Shown: positions 7,571 to 15,924 of the stretch, in pieces
Layout of the letters: each line of letters opens with the position of its first letter
Numbering within the stretch: the stretch's first letter is position 1
Assembly (NCBI GenBank): GCA_947502305.1
Contig: CANMZA010000001.1
Span: 620,001-684,000, forward strand
Length of the DNA stretch: 64,000 nucleotides
Source: an uncultured Erythrobacter sp.
GTDB taxonomy: Bacteria > Pseudomonadota > Alphaproteobacteria > Sphingomonadales > Sphingomonadaceae
Reading direction: 5' to 3'
Position numbers and translations under genes: made by a program
Notes under the pieces: model-generated
The model's database searches: none
Told to the model about the DNA's origin: nothing
Seen by the model: the letters and a program-made list of their open reading frames with translations, nothing else

Positions 7571-8058
7571 TAAATCGTTCCCCTCATTGAAGCCTGGCCA
7601 AACCCGCCAAACCCCAGTGGATAGATAGAGCGCGCAATAGATTTCTTGCCGAACAGCGCCCCGAATCACGGCAAGAATGTGGCGAAGCTATCACAATGGG
7701 GCGGATGCGGGAAAGCCAATGTTGATAATTCACCGCATTAACCCATCAAATCCGGCCAAATAGGGCGAAAACCGGACCATTCTCAGGGGGATCAGGGGCG
7801 GACCGCGCTAAAACTGCGCCGAAATTGCGACAAAAAATGCAGGAAATGCGTCAAATAGAGACGGTTATCAGCGGCGCGCTTGGCCCATCAATTGGCGCTG
7901 CGTTAAGGCTCGTGTATCGCAGCGCCTCACGGTTCTGCTGCGAATCAGGCCGTGTGAATTGAGGGCGGGTTAAGGCGCTGCATTCGTGCCGGCGCGGGGT
8001 GGGGACCCTGCATCGGCAACAACCGAATGACTGCTGTCTAAATCTGGCGGGAGAAAAA
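7571..8058. other. Intergenic region between divergent lipoprotein and tspO genes
   Basis: About 490 bases with no convincing gene. It contains a 9-bp perfect inverted repeat at 7643-7677 and an A/T-richer stretch around 7715-7760. Promoters for both divergent genes must lie here, but no clear -35/-10 pair stands out. Confidence 0.4.
7643..7677. promoter_or_regulatory. Inverted repeat upstream of the Cys-rich lipoprotein gene
   Basis: TTCTTGCCG at 7643-7651 is mirrored by CGGCAAGAA at 7669-7677 with a 17-base spacer. It lies 73-107 bases upstream of the lipoprotein start. It could be an operator or a hairpin in the 5' leader; neither can be decided from sequence. Confidence 0.35.
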
Positions 8059-8616
8059 ATGAACTTTCTGGCTTCTAAGGCGCAATTGCGCGCAAGTTTT
8101 ATCCGCTGGGCGCTGTTTCTGGTGCCGCTCACTGTGTTGCTGGGCTTTAGCGCCGGGCAATTGGGCAGCCCGCAAACCGTGTGGTTTCAAGAATTGACCA
8201 AGCCCGCGATTTTCCCGCCGCCAATGTGGTTCGGGATTGTGTGGAGCATCCTGTACGTAATGATCGGCCTGTCGCTGGCGGGCGTGGTCAGCGCATGGGG
8301 CGCGCATGGCCGGGGCTTTGCGATCATCATTTTCGCGGTGCATTTCGTGGGCAATCTGGCGTGGACCTTGGTGTTTTTCGGCATGCAAAATATGACGGCG
8401 GGGCTGGGCGTGTTGATTTATACGGTCGTGAGCCTGATCGCAGTCATCGCGGTGTTCTGGCGCGTGCGGCGCAGCGCGGCCCTATTGTTGATCCCATATT
8501 TGGCATGGGTGATGTTTGCGAGCGTGCTGAATTATCAATTCATCGCGGAAAACCCCGATGGCGGCAATGTTAGCGATGTCAGTGAAGAAGGCGCCGTTGA
8601 GCGGATCGAATTCTAA
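8059..8616 (+). CDS. tspO: TspO/MBR-family tryptophan-rich sensory protein
   Basis: 185 residues with five predicted membrane helices. Family landmarks are WFQELTKPAIFPPPMWF after helix 1, VWSILYVMIGLSL, NLAWTLVFFGMQNM in helix 3 and PYLAWVMFASVLNYQF in helix 5. TspO proteins bind tetrapyrroles and, in photosynthetic alphaproteobacteria, modulate pigment gene expression in the outer membrane. The ATG at 8059 was preferred over one 60 nt upstream because a GGGAG ribosome site sits just before it and the family begins here. The last 20 residues are acidic. Confidence 0.92.
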   Translation: MNFLASKAQLRASFIRWALFLVPLTVLLGFSAGQLGSPQTVWFQELTKPAIFPPPMWFGIVWSILYVMIGLSLAGVVSAWGAHGRGFAIIIFAVHFVGNLAWTLVFFGMQNMTAGLGVLIYTVVSLIAVIAVFWRVRRSAALLLIPYLAWVMFASVLNYQFIAENPDGGNVSDVSEEGAVERIEF

Positions 8617-8683
8617 GGTTTCCGCTTAGACATTTTGCGCCGCGCTCTAGACAATTTGGGCCAGCATCTCCAAATACGCAGCC

Positions 8684-8932
8684 ATGCAAAGTGAAAACCC
8701 AATCATCGCCGACTTCGTCAAAATCGCCAACAGTGCGGCCGGGACTATGGCCGGCATGACGCGCGAGGCTCGTGAGGGTGCGCGCGAAAAAATGCGCGAA
8801 GCCATGGGCGGCATGGATTTCGTGTCACGCGAAGAATTCGACACAGTCAAAGCGATGGCACAAAAAGCGCGCGAACAAGCCGACGCGCTTGAGGCGAAAG
8901 TCGCTGAGCTGGAAGCCAAAATCTCCAAATAA
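8684..8932 (+). CDS. ubiK: UbiK-family accessory factor (BMFP domain)
   Basis: 82 residues: an amphipathic N-terminal helix (PIIADFVKIANSAAGTMAG) and a C-terminal coiled coil (VSREEFDTVKAMAQKARE onward to ALEAKVAELEAKI). This is the BMFP/YqiC family; UbiK assists ubiquinone biosynthesis enzymes in other proteobacteria and binds lipids. Length and the FVSREEFD signature fit well. It lies 30 nt ahead of recO on the same strand, probably co-transcribed. Confidence 0.88.
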   Translation: MQSENPIIADFVKIANSAAGTMAGMTREAREGAREKMREAMGGMDFVSREEFDTVKAMAQKAREQADALEAKVAELEAKISK

Positions 8933-8962
8933 TCGAGCCGTGATGCAAGGGAGCCTGCGCCG

Positions 8963-9565
8963 ATGAATTTGCGCGCTCCTGCTATCCTGATCGCCTCTCG
9001 CCCGCATGGCGAAACGGCGTCGATTGCGCGTCTCTTGACCGAGAATTACGGCCTTGTGGCCGGTTATGTTGCGGGCGGGCGCGGGCGGCAATTGCGGCCT
9101 TTAATGATCCCCGGCAATGCGCTTGAGGCGCAGATTTCTGCCAAATCAGACAATCAATTGCCGTTTGTGCGGCTGGAACTGATCGAAAGCCGCGCGCCGT
9201 GGATGACGGAGCCGCTTCCGGCTGCTGCGATTGGGTGGGCATGCGCCCTCACGGCCAGTGTTTTGCCCGAACGCCTCGCTTATCCGACGATTTATAGCGG
9301 CCTGGATGCATTGCTGACGGCGGTTTGCCATGCGCCATCGGCGCGCGGGTGGTTGGCGGTGATGGTGGCCTATGAAGCGATGGTTTTGCGCGAATTAGGC
9401 TATGGCGGGATGAAGCCCGATTTGGATGGTGATTTCGCCGCGCAATTTGAAGTGTTTCGCGGACTCCACAGGCCAATCCGCGACTACCTTCTTGCCGAGC
9501 GTGACCGCGATGTTATGGCCGCCCGCACGGCTTTGGGCGAACGGCTGAAGCGGATGATGACATGA
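8963..9565 (+). CDS. recO: DNA repair protein RecO
   Basis: 200 residues. An N-terminal OB-fold (APAILIASRPHGETASIARLLTENYGLVAGYV) and a helical C-terminal domain are visible. RecO acts with RecR to load RecA on SSB-coated single-stranded DNA during gap repair. The protein is shorter than many RecO proteins (about 240) and lacks the four-cysteine zinc site found in some lineages. It is the middle gene of the ubiK-recO-leuB run. Confidence 0.9.
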   Translation: MNLRAPAILIASRPHGETASIARLLTENYGLVAGYVAGGRGRQLRPLMIPGNALEAQISAKSDNQLPFVRLELIESRAPWMTEPLPAAAIGWACALTASVLPERLAYPTIYSGLDALLTAVCHAPSARGWLAVMVAYEAMVLRELGYGGMKPDLDGDFAAQFEVFRGLHRPIRDYLLAERDRDVMAARTALGERLKRMMT

Positions 9566-9603
9566 GACAGGAAAAATGAGGCGGACTGTATGAGGTTGGC
9601 GGC

Positions 9604-10662
9604 ATGAAAATCGCAATCCTACCCGGGGACGGCATCGGGCCAGAGGTCACACGCGAAGCGGTGACGGTGCTGAAGGCGCTCGATTTGCCGGGCATGACCT
9701 TGTTTGACGGCGATGTTGGCGGCGCGGCGTATAAGCGCCACGGTCATCCTTTGCCGCAAGAAACGCTGACCATGGCGCGTGAGGCGGATGCGGTGCTGTT
9801 TGGCGCGGTCGGCGATCCTGATTGCGACGGGTTGGAGCGGTCTTTGCGGCCAGAACAGGCGATTTTGGGCCTGCGCAAAGAATTGGATCTGTTTGCCAAT
9901 TTGCGCCCGGCCAAAGTGTTTCCGGGCCTCGAACATCTCTCCCCACTTAAGCCAGAGATCGCAGCGACGCTCGATCTGTTGATCGTCCGCGAGCTGACTG
10001 GGGACGTCTATTTCGGTGATAAGGGCGAGCGCGTCGCGCAAGATGGCGGGCGCGAGGGGTGGGATATGATGTCCTATTCCGACACCGAAGTGCGCCGAAT
10101 TGCCCGCGTCGGCTTTCGCGCGGCGCGCAGCGGCGATGGCCGTTTGTGCAGCGTTGATAAAGCGAATGTGCTGGAAACCAGCCAAGTGTGGCGCGACACA
10201 GTCAAGGACGCGGCCAGCGCGCATCCCGATATCGATCTGAGCCACATGTATGTCGATAATGCCGCGATGCAGATCATCAGCAATCCGGCGCAATTTGGTG
10301 TGATCCTGACCGGAAATCTGTTTGGCGATATTTTGTCCGATTTGGCCAGCGCGGCGGTTGGTTCGATTGGGTTGCTGGCCAGTGCATCAATGGGTGACCG
10401 GGCGACGGCGGGCGGCTTGTTTGGCTTGTACGAACCGATCCACGGCAGCGCGCCTGACATTGCCGGACAAGGCAAAGCCAATCCGATGGCCACCATTTTG
10501 TCTGCGGCGATGATGCTGCGCCATTCATTCGGGATGGAAGCAGAGGCGATGCGGATCGAAGCGGCGGTTTCTGGCGCCTTGGCAGACGGTATTCGCGGCG
10601 GCGATTTGGGCGGGACGCACGGCACTGAGGCGATCGGCGCGGCGGTGTTGGAGCGGCTCTAG
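9604..10662 (+). CDS. leuB: 3-isopropylmalate dehydrogenase
   Basis: 352 residues of the isocitrate/isopropylmalate dehydrogenase fold, with PGDGIGPEV at the start, ANLRPAKVFPGLEHLSPLK, VRELTGDVYFG, the metal-site region IDLSHMYVDNAAMQ and the cofactor loop YEPIHGSAPDIAGQGKANP. It oxidises and decarboxylates 3-isopropylmalate with NAD+ in leucine synthesis in the cytosol. The start follows recO by 38 nt. No leuA/C/D lies nearby in the window, but ilvE at 3.4 kb belongs to the same pathway. Confidence 0.95.
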   Translation: MKIAILPGDGIGPEVTREAVTVLKALDLPGMTLFDGDVGGAAYKRHGHPLPQETLTMAREADAVLFGAVGDPDCDGLERSLRPEQAILGLRKELDLFANLRPAKVFPGLEHLSPLKPEIAATLDLLIVRELTGDVYFGDKGERVAQDGGREGWDMMSYSDTEVRRIARVGFRAARSGDGRLCSVDKANVLETSQVWRDTVKDAASAHPDIDLSHMYVDNAAMQIISNPAQFGVILTGNLFGDILSDLASAAVGSIGLLASASMGDRATAGGLFGLYEPIHGSAPDIAGQGKANPMATILSAAMMLRHSFGMEAEAMRIEAAVSGALADGIRGGDLGGTHGTEAIGAAVLERL

Positions 10663-10672
10663 AGGCCTGATC

Positions 10673-11788
10673 ATGCCCTTAGAATTGGCTGTAATCCTGC
10701 CGACTTTGAATGAGCGCGGCAATCTGGCGCCGTTGGTGCAGCGGATTGACGCGGCGCTGAGTTCAGTGGTGGGCGTAGACGGTTGGGAAGTGTTGATCGT
10801 CGATGATGATAGCGGTGACGGCACCGCCGATGAAGCGCGAGAATTGGCCCGCGCCGACAGCCGCGTGCGGGTCATCCAACGGATCGGCAGGCGCGGTTTG
10901 GCCAGCGCCGCCATCGAAGGGTTTTGCGCCACAGCCGCGCCGTTTGTCGCGGTGATGGACGCCGATCATCAACATGACCCGGCGCTGCTGCCTGAAATGC
11001 TCGCGGGGCTGAAAGCGGATGATGCGGAAATTTGCATCGCCAGCCGCTTTGCCGAAGGGGCCAGCACCGCGGATTGGGCCGAGCCTGAGCGGGAGAAATT
11101 GTCCGGCATCGCCAATGCGGTTGCCCGGCGGATTACGGGCACACAATTGAGCGATCCCATGAGTGGGTATTTCATGGTGTCCACCGCAACCGCGCGAACA
11201 TTGGCCCCGCGATTGTCGGGCATTGGGTTCAAAATATTGCTCGACCTGCTGGCCACCGCGCCAAAAGTGCTGGGCGCAGGATTGAAAGTGCGCGAATTTC
11301 CGCTCAATTTCGCCGCGCGCCGCGATGGGGTGAGCAAGTTGGACCGCGCGGTGTTGTTCGATTTTCTCGCTGGGCTTTATGACAAGCTCTTAGGCCGCGC
11401 GATCCCGACGCGCTTTGCTTTGTTTGGCACTGTCGGCGCGCTGGGCGTGATCGTCCACATGGCCGTTTTGGCGATTTTGCTGCTGGGTTTTGGAGAGGGC
11501 TTTGTACTGGCCCAAGCCGCCGCCGTTTGGGCCGCGATGACGTTCAATTTCTGGCTGAACAATTGGCTGACTTACCGCGACAAACGGCTCAAAGGCTGGG
11601 GCGCGGTGCTGCGCGGCTGGGCCGGGTTCTGCGCGACCTGCGCGGTTGGGGCGTTTGCAAATGTGGCGGCGGCGACGTTCTTGCAAGGGCAGGGCGCGCA
11701 TTGGGCGCTCGCTGCGCTGGCGGGGATCGTGATCGGATCGGTGTGGAACTATGCCCTTTCCAGCCGGTTCGTCTGGGGCAGGTTTTAG
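10673..11788 (+). CDS. Polyprenol-phosphate mannosyltransferase (DPM1-like) fused to GtrA
   Basis: 371 residues in two parts. Residues 1-235 are a GT2 glycosyltransferase (ILPTLNERGNL, LIVDDDSGDGT, the DxD-type MDADHQHDP near 95-102, SRFAEG, SDPMSGYFMV). Residues 245-371 are a GtrA-like four-helix membrane domain (RFALFGTVGALGVIVH, FNFWLNNWLTYRD). Such fusions make polyprenyl-phosphate hexose donors at the inner membrane. The gene starts 10 nt after leuB and converges on a PMT-family glycosyltransferase (11811) that uses just such a donor, so the two may form a glycosylation pair. Sugar identity is not visible. Confidence 0.88.
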   Translation: MPLELAVILPTLNERGNLAPLVQRIDAALSSVVGVDGWEVLIVDDDSGDGTADEARELARADSRVRVIQRIGRRGLASAAIEGFCATAAPFVAVMDADHQHDPALLPEMLAGLKADDAEICIASRFAEGASTADWAEPEREKLSGIANAVARRITGTQLSDPMSGYFMVSTATARTLAPRLSGIGFKILLDLLATAPKVLGAGLKVREFPLNFAARRDGVSKLDRAVLFDFLAGLYDKLLGRAIPTRFALFGTVGALGVIVHMAVLAILLLGFGEGFVLAQAAAVWAAMTFNFWLNNWLTYRDKRLKGWGAVLRGWAGFCATCAVGAFANVAAATFLQGQGAHWALAALAGIVIGSVWNYALSSRFVWGRF

Positions 11789-11810
11789 GCCCAGTCTTAG
11801 ACCGGCATCT

Positions 11811-13166
11811 TCACCGCCATCCGGCAATCCACGTCCAATCGGCAAAACTCATCGGCCCATCCAGCGGCGCGGCGCTGAGGATTTTGAAAAACACCGCAAA
11901 CATAGCCGCGCTGCTGGCCAGCACACCATTGGCGATCCATGTGTGCCCGGCGCGGCGCAGATCGCTGAGCGAGAGCGCCAGTGCCGCCAGCAGAAACACG
12001 CTGGGCATCACGTAATGGTAATAGAATTGCACCGGTTTTGGCGCGATCAGCCATAGGCCCAGCGATACGCCATATCCGACCACCACCGCCAATTTCGCCC
12101 AGGATTCTGGCTCCGCGCCGCGATAAAGGCCTATCACCAAACACCACGCCATCGCCGGCAATCCCAGAACCATCGTCAGCGGATTGCCAATCAGCAGCAC
12201 GCCGCGCTGCGCCCCGTCGGTAAATTCATAAAGATACCAAATGCCGCGCGTGTTCATCACCCATTGCGGCCATGTGCTTTGATAGGTGTGCGGGGTGAGG
12301 ACTTGCTGCTGCAAATCCAGCATTTCAACATGCAGCGCGATCAGCCCGCTTTGCGCCAAGGGGGACGCATGAAACGCCGTCCCAAGCCAATATCCCGGCA
12401 GGAATGTCAGCGCATAGACCGCCAGTGGGACGATGCCGAGCCATACTGTCGCCTCAACCAGGCTGATCCCCGGCACCGGCACGCCCCGGCGGCTGAGTAG
12501 CAATCGCCGCCGCCCCGCCGACAACCGCGCGGCGAAAAATGTCAGGCCAAACGCCATAGCCAGCGGCACCGCATTCCATTTCGAGGCAAGCGCGGCCCCA
12601 ATCGCGATCCCCGTCAGCGCCAGCCGCCAGCGGCCCGTTTCTGGCGCGCGGCATGCGGCGGCAAATTGCCACGCGGCCAGCATCAAGAACGCGGCCATAA
12701 AAATATCGAGCATCGCGATCCGCGCATGGACGAACAGGTGAAACCCGGTGACCAGCAAGACGCCAAAGGCAATCGTCGCAAACCGATCATGGCTCGCCTG
12801 CCACAGGGCACGCATTCCGGCTCCTATGGCGACCGTTCCCGCGATCAGAGGCATAATCCGCCACCCCAGCGGATTGTCGCCAAACAGATAAATACCCAGC
12901 GCAATGAGCTCTTTGCCGAGCAGTGGATGTTCGCGGTTGGCGTATGCGCCGCCGGACCCCTCAATCAGGGTCACCAAATCGCGCGCCGCGGGCAGATAGT
13001 GGACCTCATCAAAGAACGGCGAAGACGGCGTGGTCAAACGAATGCTGGCCAGCAGCGCAAACAGCGCCGGGATCGCCAAAGACCACAGCCACGGATCGGG
13101 CGCGTGTTCTGGCGGGCCGGGCGGCTGCTCTTTCGCATGCGGTTCTAAGGAAGCGGAGCCTGACAT
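11811..13166 (-). CDS. PMT-family (GT39-like) mannosyltransferase, membrane protein
   Basis: 451 residues with about 10-11 membrane helices. The start was set at MSGSASLEP; an upstream ATG adds 13 residues. The first periplasmic loop carries FFDEVHYLPAARDL, the acidic Asp-Glu catalytic motif of PMT/ArnT-like enzymes, and later ANREHPLLGKELIALG, typical of protein O-mannosyltransferases. These transfer a sugar from polyprenyl phosphate to Ser/Thr of exported proteins. A long loop containing QQQVLTPHTYQSTWPQW lies mid-protein. It converges with the DPM1-GtrA gene 22 nt away. Confidence 0.88.
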   Translation of the reverse strand: MSGSASLEPHAKEQPPGPPEHAPDPWLWSLAIPALFALLASIRLTTPSSPFFDEVHYLPAARDLVTLIEGSGGAYANREHPLLGKELIALGIYLFGDNPLGWRIMPLIAGTVAIGAGMRALWQASHDRFATIAFGVLLVTGFHLFVHARIAMLDIFMAAFLMLAAWQFAAACRAPETGRWRLALTGIAIGAALASKWNAVPLAMAFGLTFFAARLSAGRRRLLLSRRGVPVPGISLVEATVWLGIVPLAVYALTFLPGYWLGTAFHASPLAQSGLIALHVEMLDLQQQVLTPHTYQSTWPQWVMNTRGIWYLYEFTDGAQRGVLLIGNPLTMVLGLPAMAWCLVIGLYRGAEPESWAKLAVVVGYGVSLGLWLIAPKPVQFYYHYVMPSVFLLAALALSLSDLRRAGHTWIANGVLASSAAMFAVFFKILSAAPLDGPMSFADWTWIAGWR

Positions 13167-13211
13167 CTGGCACCAGCGATTACGCAAGCGCCGTCCGCCG
13201 GGCAAGGGTGT

Positions 13212-13670
13212 TTAGACCGCTGGATCAGTCGCCTGTTTGGCAGCTGCTTTCGTATCTGGTGCTTTCGCAGCAGCCACATCCGCCGCTGCCTGTTCCAACC
13301 AGAACAACCGCGCGATCATTGCCAGCAATCCGATGCTGGCGGTGCACGCGACGAACAATCCCCATAGCGGCACATTCATGCCCTGCTTGCGGGCGCGCGG
13401 CGCGACAAAGAACAGCGCGACCATCACGGTGATAACCAAATCCCACCACACCTGAACCCCGGTGAGGTTGACCGAATGGTTGGTCCAAAACATGACAATC
13501 CCGTCCTGCCAAATCTGCACCCCGGTAAAGGCGGCAAATCCCGCCGAAAGCATCGCGGCGAGCAGCGCGTTTCCTGTGACGCGGTTGGCCGTCAAGATCA
13601 TCACAAAGGCGATCAAGCCAGCGATAAGCCCGGCAATGGTGAGGATTTCGGTGGGGGACAGGGATGGCAT
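13212..13670 (-). CDS. Membrane protein of unknown function, divergent from tetR
   Basis: 152 residues with about four membrane helices (residues 8-27, 34-52, 72-90, 103-122) and a charged Ala/Lys-rich C-terminal tail. The tip region FTGVQIWQDGIVMFWTN is distinctive. I do not recognise a named family. The gene is transcribed away from a TetR regulator, with two matching palindromes in the 74-bp gap, so it is the likely target of that repressor. The PMT gene follows on the same strand. Confidence 0.75.
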   Translation of the reverse strand: MPSLSPTEILTIAGLIAGLIAFVMILTANRVTGNALLAAMLSAGFAAFTGVQIWQDGIVMFWTNHSVNLTGVQVWWDLVITVMVALFFVAPRARKQGMNVPLWGLFVACTASIGLLAMIARLFWLEQAAADVAAAKAPDTKAAAKQATDPAV

Positions 13671-13687
13671 GGCGATTTCCTAAGTTA

Positions 13688-13705
13688 ATGTAGCGAGTGC
13701 TACAT
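13688..13705. promoter_or_regulatory. TetR operator palindrome 1
   Basis: ATGTAGC-GAGT-GCTACAT is a perfect 7-bp inverted repeat with a 4-base centre. It lies between the divergent membrane protein and tetR genes, 17 bp upstream of the membrane protein start. Confidence 0.7.
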
Positions 13706-13720
13706 GGCTTGATAGCGAAG

Positions 13721-13736
13721 TGTAGCAAGTGCTACA
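13721..13736. promoter_or_regulatory. TetR operator palindrome 2
   Basis: TGTAGC-AAGT-GCTACA repeats the first palindrome 32 bp away centre to centre, about three helical turns. It ends 8 bp before the tetR start codon, so bound repressor would block tetR expression. Confidence 0.7.
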
Positions 13737-13744
13737 AGAGGCAA

Positions 13745-14365
13745 ATGCAAAAAGATCCCCGCCGAATTCCTCAGCCAGAGACCCAACAAAATTCTCAGCG
13801 CGAAACCATGTCCCGCGCGGCGCTGCTGCCGCTGCTGGCTGCGCATGTGCTTGACCATGGGTTGGGCGGGGCCAGTCTGCGTCCGCTGGCCAAGGCTGCG
13901 GGCACGTCTGACAGGATGCTGATCTATCACTTTGGCAATAAAGAGACACTGATTTCTGACCTGCTTGAATATATCGCGGGCATTTATTCCGCCGGTTTGG
14001 ACGCCGCCATCGGCCAAAGCCGTCCGCACACTCGGCAAGAATGTTTCGCCCGCATCCTGACAGAGATCCGCGCCCCGGCGATGCAGAACTTTATGGCGCT
14101 ATGGTGGGAAATTGTCGCGGGCGCGGCGCGCGGGCAGGCCGGGTATAAAGAGGCCGCAGATGCGATGATGACGCGGCAATTGGCGTGGCTTGAAACGCAG
14201 ATGCCCGCCGATGATCCCGATCCGGCGGGCGGGGCGCGGTATTTGCTGACTTTGATGGAAGGGACATTGATGCTTGGCACGGTTGGCCATGCACGCACCG
14301 CGCGTGAAGGCCTAAGAGCCAGTGGATTAGCGGGCGGGCTTGCAAGCGATTTGGTCGGCGACTAA
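13745..14365 (+). CDS. TetR-family transcriptional regulator
   Basis: 206 residues. The N-terminal HTH is visible as GGASLRPLAKAAGTSDRMLIYHFGNKETLI, followed by a helical ligand-binding domain. The ATG at 13745 is preceded by AGAGG and lies just after operator 2; a start 48 nt upstream would lie across the operators. Two identical-core palindromes in the divergent promoter gap argue for autoregulation and control of the membrane protein at 13212. Ligand unknown. metZ follows 10 nt downstream, so it could share the transcript. Confidence 0.85.
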   Translation: MQKDPRRIPQPETQQNSQRETMSRAALLPLLAAHVLDHGLGGASLRPLAKAAGTSDRMLIYHFGNKETLISDLLEYIAGIYSAGLDAAIGQSRPHTRQECFARILTEIRAPAMQNFMALWWEIVAGAARGQAGYKEAADAMMTRQLAWLETQMPADDPDPAGGARYLLTLMEGTLMLGTVGHARTAREGLRASGLAGGLASDLVGD

Positions 14366-14375
14366 TCCCGGCCTC

Positions 14376-15593
14376 ATGAAAAAGACCACCGGAATGAACC
14401 GCGCTGTCACGCAAAAATGGCGCCCCGCAACGCAGGCCGTGCGCGGCGGTACTTGGCGCAGTGAACATGGCGAGACGAGCGAGGCTTTGTTCCTCACCTC
14501 TGGCTACACTTATGACGATGCGCAGACGGTGGCGGACCGGTTTGCTGGTGATGCGGAGGGGATGACCTATTCCCGCCTGCAAAACCCAACGGTCGCGATG
14601 TTGGAAGAACGCATCGCCTTGCTGGAGGGGGCCGAGGCATGCCGCACGCAGGCCAGCGGAATGGCAGCGATGACGGCGGCGCTATTATGCCAATTGTCGG
14701 CAGGCGATCACTGCGTCGCGGCGCGCGCGGCGTTTGGATCGTGCCGCTGGTTGGTGGACAATTTGCTGCCCAAATTCGGCATTGAAACAACCGTGATCGA
14801 CAGCGCGGATAACGCGCAATGGGAAGCCGCGATCAAGCCGAACACCAAAGTGTTTTTCTTTGAAACCCCCGCCAATCCGACATTGGATATTGTCGATATG
14901 CAGGCGGTCTGTGATCTGGCGCGCGCGCATGGGATCACGACGGTCGTCGACAATGCTTTTGCCTCGCCCGCATTGCAGCGTCCGATGGAATTTGGCGCCG
15001 ATGTGGTCGCCTATAGCGCGACCAAATTGATGGATGGGCAAGGGCGCGTTTTGGCCGGTGCGATTTGCGGATCGCAGCAATGGGTGGACGAGGTGCTGAT
15101 GCCGTATCAGCGTAACACCGGGCCGACGATTGCCGCCTTTAACGCATGGGTCGTGCACAAGGGATTAGAGACGCTGAACCTGCGCGCACATGGGCAAAGC
15201 CGCAATGCGGTGGCGCTGGGCGAATTTATGGAGCCGCGCATTGTGAAAGCAGGCGGCCATATGCGGCACCCCGGCCTGCGCAGCCATGCGCGCTATGACA
15301 TTGCCGCGGCGCAGATGGATGCGACCGGGCCGATCTTTGCCTTTGATGTGGGATCGCGGGACAAGGCTTTTACCATTTTGGACGCGCTGGAATTGATCGA
15401 TATTTCCAACAATATCGGCGATGCGCGCAGCCTGATGTGCCACCCCGCCAGCACAACCCACGCCAATATGGGCGAAGAGGCGCGCGGCGAAATGGGCGTG
15501 AGCGAGGGCTTGCTGCGGATTAATGTTGGGCTGGAGGATATTGCCGACATTACCGAGGATATGGACCGGGCGCTGAGCGCGGCTGGGGTTTAA
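14376..15593 (+). CDS. metZ: O-succinylhomoserine sulfhydrylase
   Basis: About 405 residues of the Cys/Met-metabolism PLP family. Start at MKKTTGMNRAV (an alternative ATG is six codons further in); the earliest in-frame ATG lies inside tetR and was rejected. Signatures: MTYSRLQNPTVAMLE, EACRTQASGMAAMTAAL, FFETPANPTLDIVD, and the PLP lysine in AYSATKLMDGQGRVL. MetZ converts O-succinylhomoserine and sulfide to homocysteine, the direct sulfhydrylation route to methionine. Cytosolic. Confidence 0.92.
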   Translation: MKKTTGMNRAVTQKWRPATQAVRGGTWRSEHGETSEALFLTSGYTYDDAQTVADRFAGDAEGMTYSRLQNPTVAMLEERIALLEGAEACRTQASGMAAMTAALLCQLSAGDHCVAARAAFGSCRWLVDNLLPKFGIETTVIDSADNAQWEAAIKPNTKVFFFETPANPTLDIVDMQAVCDLARAHGITTVVDNAFASPALQRPMEFGADVVAYSATKLMDGQGRVLAGAICGSQQWVDEVLMPYQRNTGPTIAAFNAWVVHKGLETLNLRAHGQSRNAVALGEFMEPRIVKAGGHMRHPGLRSHARYDIAAAQMDATGPIFAFDVGSRDKAFTILDALELIDISNNIGDARSLMCHPASTTHANMGEEARGEMGVSEGLLRINVGLEDIADITEDMDRALSAAGV

Positions 15594-15600
15594 AACCCGT

Positions 15601-15924
15601 CTAGCGGCTTTCGCAGGCGATCCCGTCATTGTCGCGGTCAAGCGCTGGACGATAACCGGGTTGCCCGCGCCGTATGTTTGAGCGCCCGCTTTCGCGCGCG
15701 GCGGTACAATTTGGATAATAGACGCTGCCGTCGACTGATTGCGCTTGCCTAACGGGGCGGTTTGCTCTGCGGTTTTGGTGGCAGTGGTATGTGCCATCGG
15801 AGCGATTGTTATGGCATCCTTCGCGGTTGAGGCCGCCGGGATGAGCTGCGACTTCGGCAAAGGTGAGCGGGCTAAAGAAGGCCGCTAAGCCTGCGACTGT
15901 TAAAAGGAGCGCGCGCTTGGTCAT
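15601..15924 (-). CDS. Secreted Excalibur-domain protein
   Basis: 107 residues from MTKRALLLTV, a signal peptide ending around LTFAEVAAH. It then has HPGGLNREGCHNNRSDGTYHCH, a His/Cys-rich YHYH-like region, and a C-terminal Excalibur calcium-binding domain: YYPNCTAARESG, then PGYRPALDRDNDGIACE with the DxDxDGxxCE motif. Two disulfide-capable cysteine pairs are visible. Likely periplasmic or secreted and Ca2+-binding; such domains often accompany surface nucleases, though none is present here. It converges on metZ with a 7-bp gap. Confidence 0.85.
   Translation of the reverse strand: MTKRALLLTVAGLAAFFSPLTFAEVAAHPGGLNREGCHNNRSDGTYHCHQNRRANRPVRQAQSVDGSVYYPNCTAARESGRSNIRRGQPGYRPALDRDNDGIACESR

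Noticed and set aside
7209..7628. Forward-strand frame rich in QQPSAA repeats
   Set aside because: It is the antisense of the Cys-Cys repeat lipoprotein; the reverse strand has the signal peptide, lipobox and terminator.
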